This document shows, in pieces, positions 17,256 to 25,848 of a DNA stretch of 37,738 nt; position 1 is the first letter of the stretch; every line of letters begins with the position of its first letter. The notes under the pieces are model-generated. The model was given only the letters and a program-made list of their open reading frames with translations. It was not told the origin of the DNA and ran no database searches. Source of the DNA: JBKPCD01 sp046727175 (lineage in GTDB: Bacteria; Acidobacteriota; Vicinamibacteria; Vicinamibacterales; 2-12-FULL-66-21); assembly GCA_046727175.1 (NCBI GenBank), contig JBKPCD010000056.1:1-37738 (forward strand), written 5' to 3'. The position numbers were made by a program, and so were the translations under genes.

Positions 17256-17552
17256 ATGGCGACCCACGCACGACCCGCGGTCGGCCCCCGCAGTGACTCT
17301 CTCGACATCGCGCGCAAGCCGCTCAAGATTCAGAGTCTTGATGACACGCGCACGGCGACGCCTGATCCTCACCTGGTCGAACGTGTCCGAGGAGAGTTCA
17401 ACGAGATGCCCGGCTTCTCACCGACACTGGAACAACTGGCGCGCCTGTTCTCGCTGCCGAAGGAGGAGTGCGCTCGGATCGTGACCGTCCTGCTGGGCGA
17501 AGGATTCCTCTATCAGAGCTCGGGCGGGCGATACCAGTTGTGTCATCGCTAA
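17256..17552 (+). CDS. Small winged-helix-like hypothetical protein
   Basis: 98 residues from ATG 17256, with GGAGG (17244-17248) upstream; a TTG at 17235 is less likely. The first 45 residues look disordered. Residues about 45-98 (VERVRGEFNEMPGFSPTL, QLARLFSLPKEECARIV, EGFLYQSSGGRYQL) fit a winged helix: two helices, a recognition helix and a two-stranded wing. That suggests DNA binding, but I recognise no named family. It stands alone on this strand with remnants on both sides. Confidence 0.65.
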   Translation: MATHARPAVGPRSDSLDIARKPLKIQSLDDTRTATPDPHLVERVRGEFNEMPGFSPTLEQLARLFSLPKEECARIVTVLLGEGFLYQSSGGRYQLCHR

Positions 17553-17700
17553 CTGAAGTCTCGGCAGGTTATCCATCGAAGCGACCGGATTGCCGCTCTT
17601 CCACAACAGCTCGAGCAGCTAATCGCGTCTCGGAGCGGCGACAATCCGGCGTCTTTTGACCAAAAGTCGGCCCCCGCGCGCGCTCGCCTCGCGCCCCGCA

Positions 17701-17821
17701 CTACTTCTCCTGGATCGATTCCAGGTATTGAATCAGATTGTTCCTGCGCAACGTCTCGACTCCGCGTCTCTCGAGAGCGATCGGAAGGCTGGTCCCCAGA
17801 TTGGCATATCCGAGGGACCTT
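17701..17821 (-). pseudogene. Cytochrome c C-terminal remnant
   Basis: The minus strand reads DMPIWGPAFRSLSRDAESR in one frame and ETLRRNNLIQYLESIQEK-stop in the next. Together they are the usual end of a c-type cytochrome: the Met-ligand region followed by the last helix. The CxxCH part is absent and a frameshift separates the two pieces. It lies just upstream of, and opposite to, the ArsR-rhodanese gene. Confidence 0.6.
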
Positions 17822-17836
17822 GACACGACCGACTAC

Positions 17837-17852
17837 TCAAATACTATATTGA
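17837..17852. promoter_or_regulatory. Candidate ArsR-family operator
   Basis: TCAA-N8-TTGA lies in an AT-rich patch 11 bp before the ArsR-rhodanese start codon, in otherwise GC-rich DNA. ArsR-family repressors typically bind such imperfect AT-rich palindromes over their own promoters, so autoregulation is likely (inference). Confidence 0.4.
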
Positions 17853-17863
17853 TTACTTTAGCA

Positions 17864-18556
17864 ATGCCGACAGACGCACACCGCGCCTTCAAGGATCGCC
17901 TCTACGGCCAGCTCGCCCGGCTGGGGAAAGCCCTGTCCAGCCCACACCGGCTCGAGATCCTGGAGCTCCTCGCCCAGGGCGAACGGACGGTCGACTCGCT
18001 CGCCACCGAACTGGGTCTCTCGCTGGCGAACACCTCGCAACACCTGCAGGCGCTCAAGCAGGCGGCGCTCGTCGACAGCCGCAAGGATGGACTCTTCGTC
18101 CATTACCGGCTTGCGGACCCGGACGTGTTCGAGCTGTCCAAGGTGATCCGCTTGGTCGCCGAACGCCGCCTCGCCGATTTCGAGCGTCTCGTGCGGGAAT
18201 ACTTCGGCGATCGGAGTGACGCGCAGCCGGTGGCGATGGACGAGTTGCTCGAGCGCGTCCGGTCCAGGGACGTGGTCGTCCTCGACACCAGACCGGCCGC
18301 CGAATACCTCGCCGGTCATATCGCAGGGGCCATTTCCGTTCCTGTGGATGAACTCCATCAACGTCTCAAGAAGCTGACCAGGGGCAAGGAGTACGTCGCG
18401 TACTGTCGCGGGCCGTATTGCGTCTACGCCGATCGTGCGGTGGAGATCCTGCGCGCGAACGGCCGGCGCGCGCGACGGCTCGTCGAGGGTTATCCGGAAT
18501 GGCGATCGGCCGGCCTGCCCGTCTCGCTCGGAAGCGAACCGGGCGTTCTGAAGTGA
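17864..18556 (+). CDS. ArsR-family repressor fused to rhodanese domain
   Basis: 230 residues from ATG 17864; the frame is open further upstream but that part has no homology and overlaps the operator. Residues 10-105 are a winged helix of the ArsR type (LSSPHRLEILELL, TVDSLATELGLSLANTSQHL). The metal-binding CVC motif is absent. Residues 122-225 form a rhodanese domain with active loop C181-R-G-P-Y-C186 (AYCRGPYCVYA). Such fusions likely sense or handle persulfide sulfur through the rhodanese Cys (inference). The next gene, an MFS transporter, overlaps its stop as GTGA, so the two form an operon. Confidence 0.92.
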   Translation: MPTDAHRAFKDRLYGQLARLGKALSSPHRLEILELLAQGERTVDSLATELGLSLANTSQHLQALKQAALVDSRKDGLFVHYRLADPDVFELSKVIRLVAERRLADFERLVREYFGDRSDAQPVAMDELLERVRSRDVVVLDTRPAAEYLAGHIAGAISVPVDELHQRLKKLTRGKEYVAYCRGPYCVYADRAVEILRANGRRARRLVEGYPEWRSAGLPVSLGSEPGVLK

Positions 18557-19947
18557 TTCATCGAAAGCGCGGGCAAAGCGTGACCGAGAACTTCCCCGAG
18601 AACGGTCAGGCCGTCGTCACGAGCGTGCGGCTCGGACTTCGCGAGAACCTCGCGCAGTTCTCGTTGCTCGTGATCGTCAACGCGTTCGTCGGCGCGATGG
18701 CAGGCCTGGAGCGAAGCATCCTGCCTGCGATCGCCGAGCAGGACTTCCAGCTCGCCGCGCGCAGTGGCGTCCTGTCGTTCATCGTGGTCTTCGGTGTTGC
18801 GAAGGCGCTCACCAACTACGGAGCCGGCCGGCTCTCGGACCGCATCGGTCGCAAGCGGGTGCTCGTGGCCGGCTGGCTGGTCGCCGCGCCGGTGCCGTTC
18901 CTCTTGATGTGGGCGCCCACGTGGCATTGGGTGCTCCTCGCCAACGTGCTGCTCGGGATCAGCCAGGGTCTGACGTGGTCGATGACCGTCATCATGAAGA
19001 TCGATCTGGTTGGCGCGAAGCAGCGAGGCCTGGCGATGGGCCTGAACGAATTCGCCGGCTACATGGCCGTTGCGGCCAGCACACTGGCGACGGGCTGGGT
19101 TGCCGCCACCTACCGCCTGCGCCCCGAACCCTTCTATCTCGGCGTCCTGTTCGTGGTGATCGGTTTCATCCTCTCGGCGCTGCTCGTCCGCGAGACCCGC
19201 GATCACGCCGCGCACGAGTCGGGCGTTCCCGGGAGGTTCTCTGCGGACGATGACCTGACGCCGCGACAAGTGTTCTGGCGCACCACGTTGATCGAGCCAA
19301 ATCTGTCCAGCGTCAGCCAGGCGGGCCTGGTCAACAACCTGAACGACGGCATGGCCTGGGGACTCTTCCCGCTGGTGTTCGCGGCCGCGGGCATGAACCT
19401 CTCGCAGATCGCCGTGCTCGCGGCGATCTATCCGGCGACGTGGGGCATGGGCCAACTGGTCACCGGTGCGCTGTCGGATCGAATCGGACGCAAATGGCTA
19501 ATCGTCTCGGGCATGTGGATCCAGGCCGCGGGTATCGCGCTCGTCGCCGTCGTCAACGCGTTCACTCCGTTCGTCACGGGCGCAGTGTTGCTCGGCGTCG
19601 GCACCGCGATGGTGTATCCCACGCTCCTCGCGGCGATTGGCGATGTCGCTCACCCGTCGTGGCGCGCATCGGCGGTGGGCGTCTATCGCCTGTGGCGTGA
19701 TCTCGGGTACGCGGTCGGGGCGCTCGTGGCGGGCCTGACCGCAGACACCTTCGGTCTGAAGGCGGCCATGTGGCTCATCGCTGCGCTGACGTTTGCATCG
19801 GGCGCCATGTCCGCGGTACGGATGTCGGAAACGCTAGCCGCCGGCCACGTGCCAAACGGCATTCACCGGCGACGGCCAACCAATCACGGGGTCTCCGCAA
19901 TTCGCCGCCGAGACGCAGAGTCGGGAGTAAGCCCATGGCGAACATGA
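18553..19947 (+). CDS. MFS transporter in operon with ArsR-rhodanese
   Basis: 464 residues if translation starts at GTG 18553, overlapping the previous stop as GTGA; GTG 18580 is an alternative. About 12 membrane helices. The major-facilitator motif A occurs twice, GRLSDRIGRKR and GALSDRIGRKW, once per six-helix half, confirming the fold. The substrate is not deducible. Translational coupling to an ArsR-rhodanese repressor suggests export of the inducer, perhaps a sulfur species or oxyanion. The C-terminal 40 residues are basic and probably disordered. Confidence 0.9.
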   Translation: MIHRKRGQSVTENFPENGQAVVTSVRLGLRENLAQFSLLVIVNAFVGAMAGLERSILPAIAEQDFQLAARSGVLSFIVVFGVAKALTNYGAGRLSDRIGRKRVLVAGWLVAAPVPFLLMWAPTWHWVLLANVLLGISQGLTWSMTVIMKIDLVGAKQRGLAMGLNEFAGYMAVAASTLATGWVAATYRLRPEPFYLGVLFVVIGFILSALLVRETRDHAAHESGVPGRFSADDDLTPRQVFWRTTLIEPNLSSVSQAGLVNNLNDGMAWGLFPLVFAAAGMNLSQIAVLAAIYPATWGMGQLVTGALSDRIGRKWLIVSGMWIQAAGIALVAVVNAFTPFVTGAVLLGVGTAMVYPTLLAAIGDVAHPSWRASAVGVYRLWRDLGYAVGALVAGLTADTFGLKAAMWLIAALTFASGAMSAVRMSETLAAGHVPNGIHRRRPTNHGVSAIRRRDAESGVSPWRT

Positions 19948-20173
19948 GTCAGCAAGAGACGATCGTAAAGCAGATTGACGCCGACGTGTTGCGCAACTCG
20001 CGCGACTCAGACAGCTTCGAGCCGAGGCGGCGGTTCTGGGCGCGCCAGACCTCCCACCCACACCGCCGAACTTCGTTCGTACCATCCATCTGAACGAGGC
20101 CGGCGAGCTCCCGACGGAGGACCCTACGGATCTGGAGGCTGGCGCCAACCGATGCGCGGTGAGGTAGTACGAG

Positions 20174-20400
20174 ATGCTGTCCTGTTGCTCCTCGTTCGAG
20201 TGCGCGGCGGACCAGCAGTTCAATCAACACAAGGTCGCGCAAGAATTGAAGCGCTACCGTCAGAAGGGTCCCGGCCCGACGACCCGGATGCTCGTCGAGG
20301 GGATCGCGCAGTCCGGCGCGCTCAGCGGCAGCGTGCTCGATGTCGGATCAGGCATCGGTGCGTTGACGTTTGCTCTCCTGGAGCGTGGGGCGACAGCGCA
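20174..20400 (+). pseudogene. SAM-dependent methyltransferase N-terminal fragment
   Basis: From ATG 20174 the product begins MLSCCSSFECAADQQFNQ and continues KVAQELKRYRQKGPGP, then motif I LDVGSGIGALTFALLERGA, a class I methyltransferase start. After GATA the similarity stops and the frame becomes non-homologous. The 20401-20701 stretch has no gene I recognise. Upstream, 19948-20173 contains a 52-codon frame (ATG 19935, MANMSQQETIVKQ) without known family. Confidence 0.65.
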
Positions 20401-20701
20401 ATCGCCCGTTTCTCGCGCAGCTGGGTGCCACGGACGCCGTCACCAGCATCGTCTCCGGCGCCGGGGAATTCGTAGGCTGCACGCTGCGGGCCTTCTCGGG
20501 GTACACCGCCGACAAAACGCGCCGGTCCTGGACGTTCGTCGTCAGGCGCCGGGACGAGTGGGGCGGCGAACGCCATGCGATAGCTGCCATGCGCCCAGAG
20601 CACCGCCGCGACGGGCAGAAAAGAAATCGTCCCACGGCCTCGGGAGTGGAAACCGCTGAGAAAGCCGCGCTGCGGTGGCGGATTCGCTCGAGCGCGCCGG
20701 A

Positions 20702-21715
20702 CTACGACATCGGACCCCGTCCGCTCGCCCTCGAATTCTCAAACCGACCGCGCGTGATGGACAGCATCTCCGGCGCCGCATGATCGACCTGCAGGGTCGT
20801 ATGTGCTATGTGGAAGCGCTCTCGGAGCATCCGCTCCAGATCGCGGCGGATCGCGTGGCAGTCCGCGCCGTGTTTGACGAGAACATGCGCCGTGAGGATC
20901 GGTTTACCGGGCGTAAGCTCCCAGACGTGCAGGTCGTGCACCTCTGCCACCTGCTCGCCGCGCGCCATGGCCGTGCCGATCTCCTGCGGCGCGACCCCCT
21001 CCGGCGCGCCTTCGAGCAGCACACGAATGGCCTTGCGTTGCAGCTCCCAACCGGATCGAAACATCAGCCCTGCGACGACGAGCGACGCGATCGCGTCCGC
21101 CCGGTCGAAGCCGGTGAGGAGGATGACGACACCCGCGATCAGCGTGCCGATGAACGCATAGAGATCGGTGACGATGTGCTGGAAACTGCCCTCGACGTTG
21201 AGGCTCTGGCGGTTGGCCCTGGCAATGACCCACGCGGCGATCAGGTTCACGACGACGCCGACGGCGGCCACCAGTGTCACGGCGAGTCCCGCGACGTCGG
21301 GTGGATTGATCAGCCGTGCCACCGACTCGTACGTGACGAGCACACCGAGCACAAGCAGCACCGCGCCGTTGGCCTGGCCGCTCAGCACCTCTGCCCGCTT
21401 TCGCCCGTAGGTCAGACTCTCGCCGCCTGGCTGCCGGACGAAGCGAATCACGAGCAGCGACAAGGCGAGCGCGCCGGCATCGGTGAGCATGTGCGCCGCA
21501 TCGGACAAGAGCGCGAGCGAGTGGGCGAGGATACCGATGACGACCTCGAAGCCCATGAACGCGACGATCAGCACGAAGGCGATCGTCAGGTACCGGCGGT
21601 CGGCGTCCTCGCGGATTCCATGCGAATGGCCGGCATGCGAGCTGCCGGCACCCTCGAGCTCGTGATCATGGCCGTGATCGTGATCGCGGTCGTGGCTGCG
21701 CGGACTATTCGACAT
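20702..21715 (-). CDS. Cation diffusion facilitator (CzcD/ZitB-like Zn2+ exporter)
   Basis: 337 residues from ATG 21715, which lies inside the end of the upstream repressor gene (11-bp overlap). The N-terminus is His/Asp-rich (HDRDHDHGHDHELEG, HAGHSHG). Six membrane helices follow. Metal-site motifs of the zinc-type CDF are present in helix 2 (HMLTD) and helix 5 (HIVTD). A cytosolic C-terminal domain (VHDLHVWELTPGK, HTTLQVDH) completes it. CDF proteins exchange Zn2+, Co2+ or similar for protons. The CsoR/RcnR-type repressor upstream suggests control by the exported metal. Confidence 0.93.
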   Translation of the reverse strand: MSNSPRSHDRDHDHGHDHELEGAGSSHAGHSHGIREDADRRYLTIAFVLIVAFMGFEVVIGILAHSLALLSDAAHMLTDAGALALSLLVIRFVRQPGGESLTYGRKRAEVLSGQANGAVLLVLGVLVTYESVARLINPPDVAGLAVTLVAAVGVVVNLIAAWVIARANRQSLNVEGSFQHIVTDLYAFIGTLIAGVVILLTGFDRADAIASLVVAGLMFRSGWELQRKAIRVLLEGAPEGVAPQEIGTAMARGEQVAEVHDLHVWELTPGKPILTAHVLVKHGADCHAIRRDLERMLRERFHIAHTTLQVDHAAPEMLSITRGRFENSRASGRGPMS

Positions 21716-21986
21716 AGCGCTCCAGCACAACGAGCAGCTCGCGAAGCTTGCGTTTGCTCTCTTCCTGGGACTCCGCCACTTCGATGCAGCGGCGGGTATG
21801 AGAGTGAATCAACGTTTCCGACAGCGACTTGATCGCCCTCCGCGCGGAAACCGGCTGCATCAGGATCTCCGAGCAGTCGCGGTCCTCGTCGAGCATCCGT
21901 TCAATCGCATTCAGCTGCCCCACGATGCGACGCACGCGAAGTTTCTGTGCGTCATGCTCGCTCCGGGAATGGCCGTGCTTCTTCAT
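21705..21986 (-). CDS. CsoR/RcnR-family metal-sensing repressor
   Basis: 93 residues from ATG 21986; TTG 22016 would add 10 residues but has no better ribosome-binding site. It is an all-helical DUF156-type repressor (LRVRRIVGQLNAIERML). The candidate metal ligands C38, H63 and C67 (RDC; HTRRC) match the C-H-C arrangement of CsoR-like sensors, and the N-terminus adds H4 and H6. Known members bind Cu+, Ni2+ or Co2+, or formaldehyde in FrmR, and release DNA. Which metal applies is open; a CDF partner fits Co, Ni or Zn. The two genes overlap, so they form an operon. Confidence 0.9.
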   Translation of the reverse strand: MKKHGHSRSEHDAQKLRVRRIVGQLNAIERMLDEDRDCSEILMQPVSARRAIKSLSETLIHSHTRRCIEVAESQEESKRKLRELLVVLERYVE

Positions 21987-22034
21987 GTGGTTGAAGAATA
22001 ATCGACGAGCTATCAAAGCTCAATTCTTGTCGGG

Positions 22035-22055
22035 CTATAGGGAATGGGGGTATGG
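22035..22055 (-). promoter_or_regulatory. Candidate operator of the CsoR/RcnR-type repressor
   Basis: CTATAGGGAATGGGGGTAT is a G-tract flanked by TATA/TATG half-sites, about 50 bp upstream of the repressor start. This is the layout of known RcnR/CsoR/FrmR sites. A second inverted repeat, GAGCT-ATCAA-AGCTC (22007-22021), lies between it and the start. Confidence 0.55.
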
Positions 22056-22125
22056 ACCATTTACAGAGGCTCCGCATGCTATCGCCCTCGCGGGCGTTCG
22101 ACGCGATCGGGGAGAATAACACCGT

Positions 22126-22257
22126 CTCGCGCGACTCCGCCACGATTGGCAGACGGACGATGACCTCGCTGCCGTGACCGAGGCCGTCCCTGCGCGCTTC
22201 GACGCTGCCACCGTGCATCTCCGCGAGCAGGACTTCGGGCAGTCGATCGCCTGCGCG
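22126..22257 (-). pseudogene. Histidine-kinase C-terminal (HATPase) fragment
   Basis: The minus-strand frame reads LAEMHGGSVEARRDGLGHGS then EVIVRLPI, the last part of a histidine-kinase ATPase domain. Nothing before or after belongs to a kinase. It is a relic between two divergent operons. Confidence 0.65.
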
Positions 22258-22286
22258 CACAACGACAGCGTCGTTCCGGCCTCGCG

Positions 22287-22321
22287 TTGACACTGGGCAG
22301 CGTGTACCCTAGATTTCTAGG
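22287..22321 (+). promoter_or_regulatory. Promoter and palindromic operator of the PadR-ADOP operon
   Basis: TTGACA (22287-22292), a 17-bp spacer and TAGATT (22310-22315) make a good sigma-70-type promoter. A perfect palindrome, CCTAGA-TT-TCTAGG (22308-22321), covers the -10 and the probable start site, an ideal place for repression by the PadR protein encoded next. Confidence 0.6.
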
Positions 22322-22322
22322 T

Positions 22323-22661
22323 GTGAGGCTCTTTTGCCGGCGAACACCCGGCGCCCTCCAGGGAACGCTCGATCTCCTGGTCCTCAAAGTCCTGAGCCGC
22401 GGACCGCATCACGGCTGCGGAATCGCCGCGGATATCGAGGCGATCTTTGGCGACCTGCTGCGCGTCGAGGAAGGAGCGCTGTACCCGCCGCTGCACCGCA
22501 TGGAACACCTCGGCTGGATCGGCGCGGCATGCCAGATGACCGCGAACAAACGACGCGCGCCCGTCTACCGAGTGACGCGCGCCGGTGAGAAGCAGCTGGC
22601 GGAAATCGAGAAGTGGGCGCGCCTCACGGAGGGCGTTGCGAAGGTCTTACGGTTCGCCTGA
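22323..22661 (+). CDS. PadR-family transcriptional repressor
   Basis: 112 residues if GTG 22323 is used. The predicted transcription start is within 1-2 bases of this codon, so the mRNA may be leaderless. Core PadR winged-helix sequence: GTLDLLVLKVLSRGPHHGCG, EGALYPPLHRMEHLGWI, YRVTRAGEKQL. PadR proteins paired with ADOP permeases are a hallmark of Acidobacteriota and are thought to repress the downstream permease in response to unknown ligands. The ADOP start follows 10 bp after the stop. Confidence 0.9.
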   Translation: MRLFCRRTPGALQGTLDLLVLKVLSRGPHHGCGIAADIEAIFGDLLRVEEGALYPPLHRMEHLGWIGAACQMTANKRRAPVYRVTRAGEKQLAEIEKWARLTEGVAKVLRFA

Positions 22662-22671
22662 GGACACACCA

Positions 22672-25321
22672 ATGGGCTGGATACGAAGGCTGCGGCGCTC
22701 ATTCTCGGTTGCCGACGATGACTTCGACGAGGAAGCGCGCTTTCACAGCGACGAACGGACGGAGGAATACATCAGGCAGGGTCTCTCTCCCGACGGGGCG
22801 CGGCGCGCCGCCAAGCGGCGCTTCGGCAGCGTCACTGTCGCGCGCGATCGAACCGCCGATACGGACATGTTTCGCTGGATCGATGACCTTCGCCGGGATC
22901 TCGGCTACGGCTTCCGCACGTTATCCCGCAGCCCCGGATTCGCGCTACTCGCCGTTCTCTGTCTCACGCTCGGCATCGGCGCAAATGCCGCCGTGTTCAG
23001 TTGGATCGAGGGCATTCTCCTCCGTCCATATCCGCTCGTCGTCGACCAGTACCGCTTGTACGCGCTGGTGGGTGCCGAGCGGGGCAGCACGAGCCACACC
23101 GACATGTCGTGGCCGGACTGGCTCGATGTGCAGCGGAGCAGCACGCTCGTCGACTCGTTCATCGCCGAAAAGATCACGGGCACGACACTCAGCGTTGGCG
23201 ATCGCGCGGAACGCGCGCCCGGCAGCGTCGTGTCGGCGAACTACTTCGATGCGATCGGCGTGCATCCGGTGCTGGGACGCGGCTTCCTGCCGGGCGAAGA
23301 CGCCGGACGGAATGCACATCCGGTCACGGTGATCAGCTATCAGGCCTGGCAGGATCGCTACCACGGCGATCCAACGATCATCGGCAAAACACAGATGCTG
23401 AACGGCCTGCCGCATACGATCGTCGGCGTCGCGCCCGAAGGTTTCTACGGCACGTTCGTTGGCTACGCGTTTCAGTTCTGGGTGCCGGCATCGATGCAGG
23501 CCCGGTTCAGCGCCGGCGTCTACAAGCTGGAGGATCGAGGCGCGCGCTGGATCGAGGGATTCGTGAGGCTGAAGCCGGGCGTCACGATCGACCAGGCGCA
23601 GACCGAACTCTCGGCGATCATGTCGCGGCTCGAGGCGGACTATCCCGAGACGAATCGCGGCGGTGGCATCAGGCTGTTTCCGCTGTGGCGCACTCCGTTC
23701 AACAACGCCGGGGCGATGGTCCCGACGCTGGGTGTCGCGCTCGGCGTCGTGCTGGCCGTGCTGCTCATCGCCTGCGCGAACGTCGCAAATCTCCTGCTGC
23801 TGCGGGCCTTCGCTCGGCAGCAGGAGATGACGATTCGACTCTCGATTGGCGCGGGACGCGCGCGTCTCGTCAGGCAGATGCCCACCGAAGGGCTGCTGTT
23901 GTCCGCCATCGCCGCCGCGGCCGGATTCGCGATCGCGCACTGGCTGCGCGACGCGCTCGCTTTCCTGACGCCGCCCCGCGGAGGCATCGTGCTTCGCCTT
24001 CCGGGCGAGCTTGATTGGCGGGTATTCGTCGCAGGCGGCGCCGTTTGTGTCGCTGCGACGCTGCTGTTCGCGCTCCTGCCGGCGCTCGTCACCAGCCATG
24101 TCGATTTGGCGGGTGCACTGCGTGCCCATGCTGGTTCCCTGGTCGGATCCCGGCGAACGGCCTGGGTTCGGTCCGCGCTCGTCATCGTGCAGATCGCGTT
24201 AAGCGTCGTCCTGCTTGTCGGTGCAGGACTGTTGATCAGGAGTTTCCAGGCGATCCGCACCGCCGATCCGGGATTTCGGACTGAGGGCGTTCTCACGGCG
24301 TCGGTTGACGCCTTCGCCGCGGGGTACGATGCGCGGCGAGCCCGCGTGTTTCAGGACGAGCTCATCGACCGTGTGCGTGCGATCGGAGGCGTTGAGTCGG
24401 CAGAATTTTCGACGACGACGCCTTTCAGCTATGCGAGCGTCGCGTCGGCGCCGATTGCCGTCGACGGGTACGTGCCGCCACCAGACCTGCAGCCCACGGC
24501 GGAATACAACATCGTCGGTCCTGATTATTTCTCTACGCTCGGTATTCCGATCGTGTCGGGACGTGCATTCGCGCCAGCCGACGACGAGGGTGCTGCACCG
24601 GTCGCAATCGTCGATCAGGCGATGGCCGAACAGTTCTGGCGCGGCGGCGATACCGTCGGCAGCCGTGTTCGCGTCAGGAATCAGTGGCGGCTCGTTGTCG
24701 GCGTCGCACGATCGATCAAGTCGCGCGCCCTCATGGAAACGCCAAGACCATTTTTCTACGTGCCGCTGCGTCAGAATCCTGCGCCGACGGTCGCTCTTCA
24801 TATTCGGACTCCGCTCTCACCAGGGGCGCTCGGCCCGGCTCTGGTTCGCGAGATTCACGCGATCGACGAGAACATCGCGCCGGGAGAACTGATCACACTG
24901 CGCGAGCAGGTCGAGCGGACGACGGCATCCCAGCGGATCGGAATGACAATCCTGATCGTGTCCGGCGGATTGGCGCTGCTGCTGGCGGTGGTTGGGCTGT
25001 ACGGGGTCATGGCCGGCGACAGTCGCGCAAGGTGCAAAGCAACTCGCGCTGCGGATGGCACTCGGCGCCGATGCGTCGCAGGTCCGGCGCCTCGTCCTCA
25101 CGCGCGCACTGGCTATGACAGCGGTGGGCGGGCTCATCGGCGTGGCCGTCGCGTTCGAAACGACGCCGCTCCTGGGCTACTTGCTTTATCGGGTCAGCCC
25201 GCGCGATCCCTCGACGTTCAGTGCCGCGGTCGTGGCCGTTGCGGTTGCGGCGCTGGCCGCGTGCATCGCGCCTGTGCGGCGCGCAACGCGAACGGATCCC
25301 ATTCAGGTGTTGCGAGCGTAA
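22672..25321 (+). CDS. ADOP-family FtsX/MacB-type permease, one frameshift
   Basis: ATG 22672 has GAGGA upstream. An N-terminal ADOP module (FDEEARFHSDERTEEYI, AKRRFGSVTVARD) precedes two MacB-like periplasmic/FtsX units with helices near GFALLAVLCLTLGIGANAAV, near GVVLAVLLIACANVANLLLL and later. Near 25011-25020 one extra base breaks the frame. The proper end (QLALRMALGADASQVRR through DPIQVLRA) is in the next frame and stops at 25321. The span minus one base is exactly 883 codons, as expected for the family. Function by family: ABC-type permease lacking its own ATPase domain, role in export or envelope stress unproven. Whether the frameshift is real or an error cannot be told here. Confidence 0.88.
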
Positions 25322-25334
25322 GTATCGTCTCGCC

Positions 25335-25709
25335 ATGAGTGACCACACGCGGCGTGACGTCCTCCGGGCCACGGTTGCAACCGTCGTGTCCGCGATTGCC
25401 GCGACGGGACGGGAGATGGATGGGCAGACCGCGGCCCGGCCCAACATCCTCTGGCTCGTGAGTGAGGACAACAATCCTTACCTGGGGTGTTACGGCGACA
25501 AGGTCGCGCACACGCCGAATATCGACGGCCTCGCGAAGCGCGGGTTGCTGTTCAAGCACGTGTTCAGCGCGGCGCCGGTATGCGCGCCGTCGCGATTCGG
25601 GATCCTGACCGGGGTGCATCCCGAAAGCTGCGCGCCGGCGAACCAGATGCGCGCGACGGCAGCCCTCCCTCCCGAGATTCGCACCTATCCCGAATATCTG
25701 CGCGGCGGG
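25335..25709 (+). pseudogene. Sulfatase gene, truncated after the active-site region
   Basis: ATG 25335. It has a twin-arginine-type start (TRRDVLRATVATVVSA), then ILWLVSEDNNPYLGCYGD and the formylglycine motif C83-A-P-S-R. Similarity ends at about residue 125 (RTYPEYLRGG); typical sulfatases have 450 or more residues. The frame stays open to 26018 but as non-homologous sequence overlapping the CPBP gene. The missing C-terminal part includes metal-binding residues, so it is inactive. Bases 25710-25848 are unassigned. Confidence 0.8.
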
Positions 25710-25848
25710 CTACGCGTGCTCAGCTCCGCAACCGTTGCCGAAGGAGCCGAGAATCAAGGTCACCAGCGGCCGTCGAGCGCGACGCAGGATCGCATCGCGC
25801 TGCCACTGCGGCCAAGGACTTGGCAGTGCCTCGACCTCCGTGCGCGTT

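Noticed and set aside
20401..20701. Possible gene between the methyltransferase fragment and the CDF gene
   Set aside because: Several open frames exist on both strands but none reads like a known or structured protein; high GC alone explains them.
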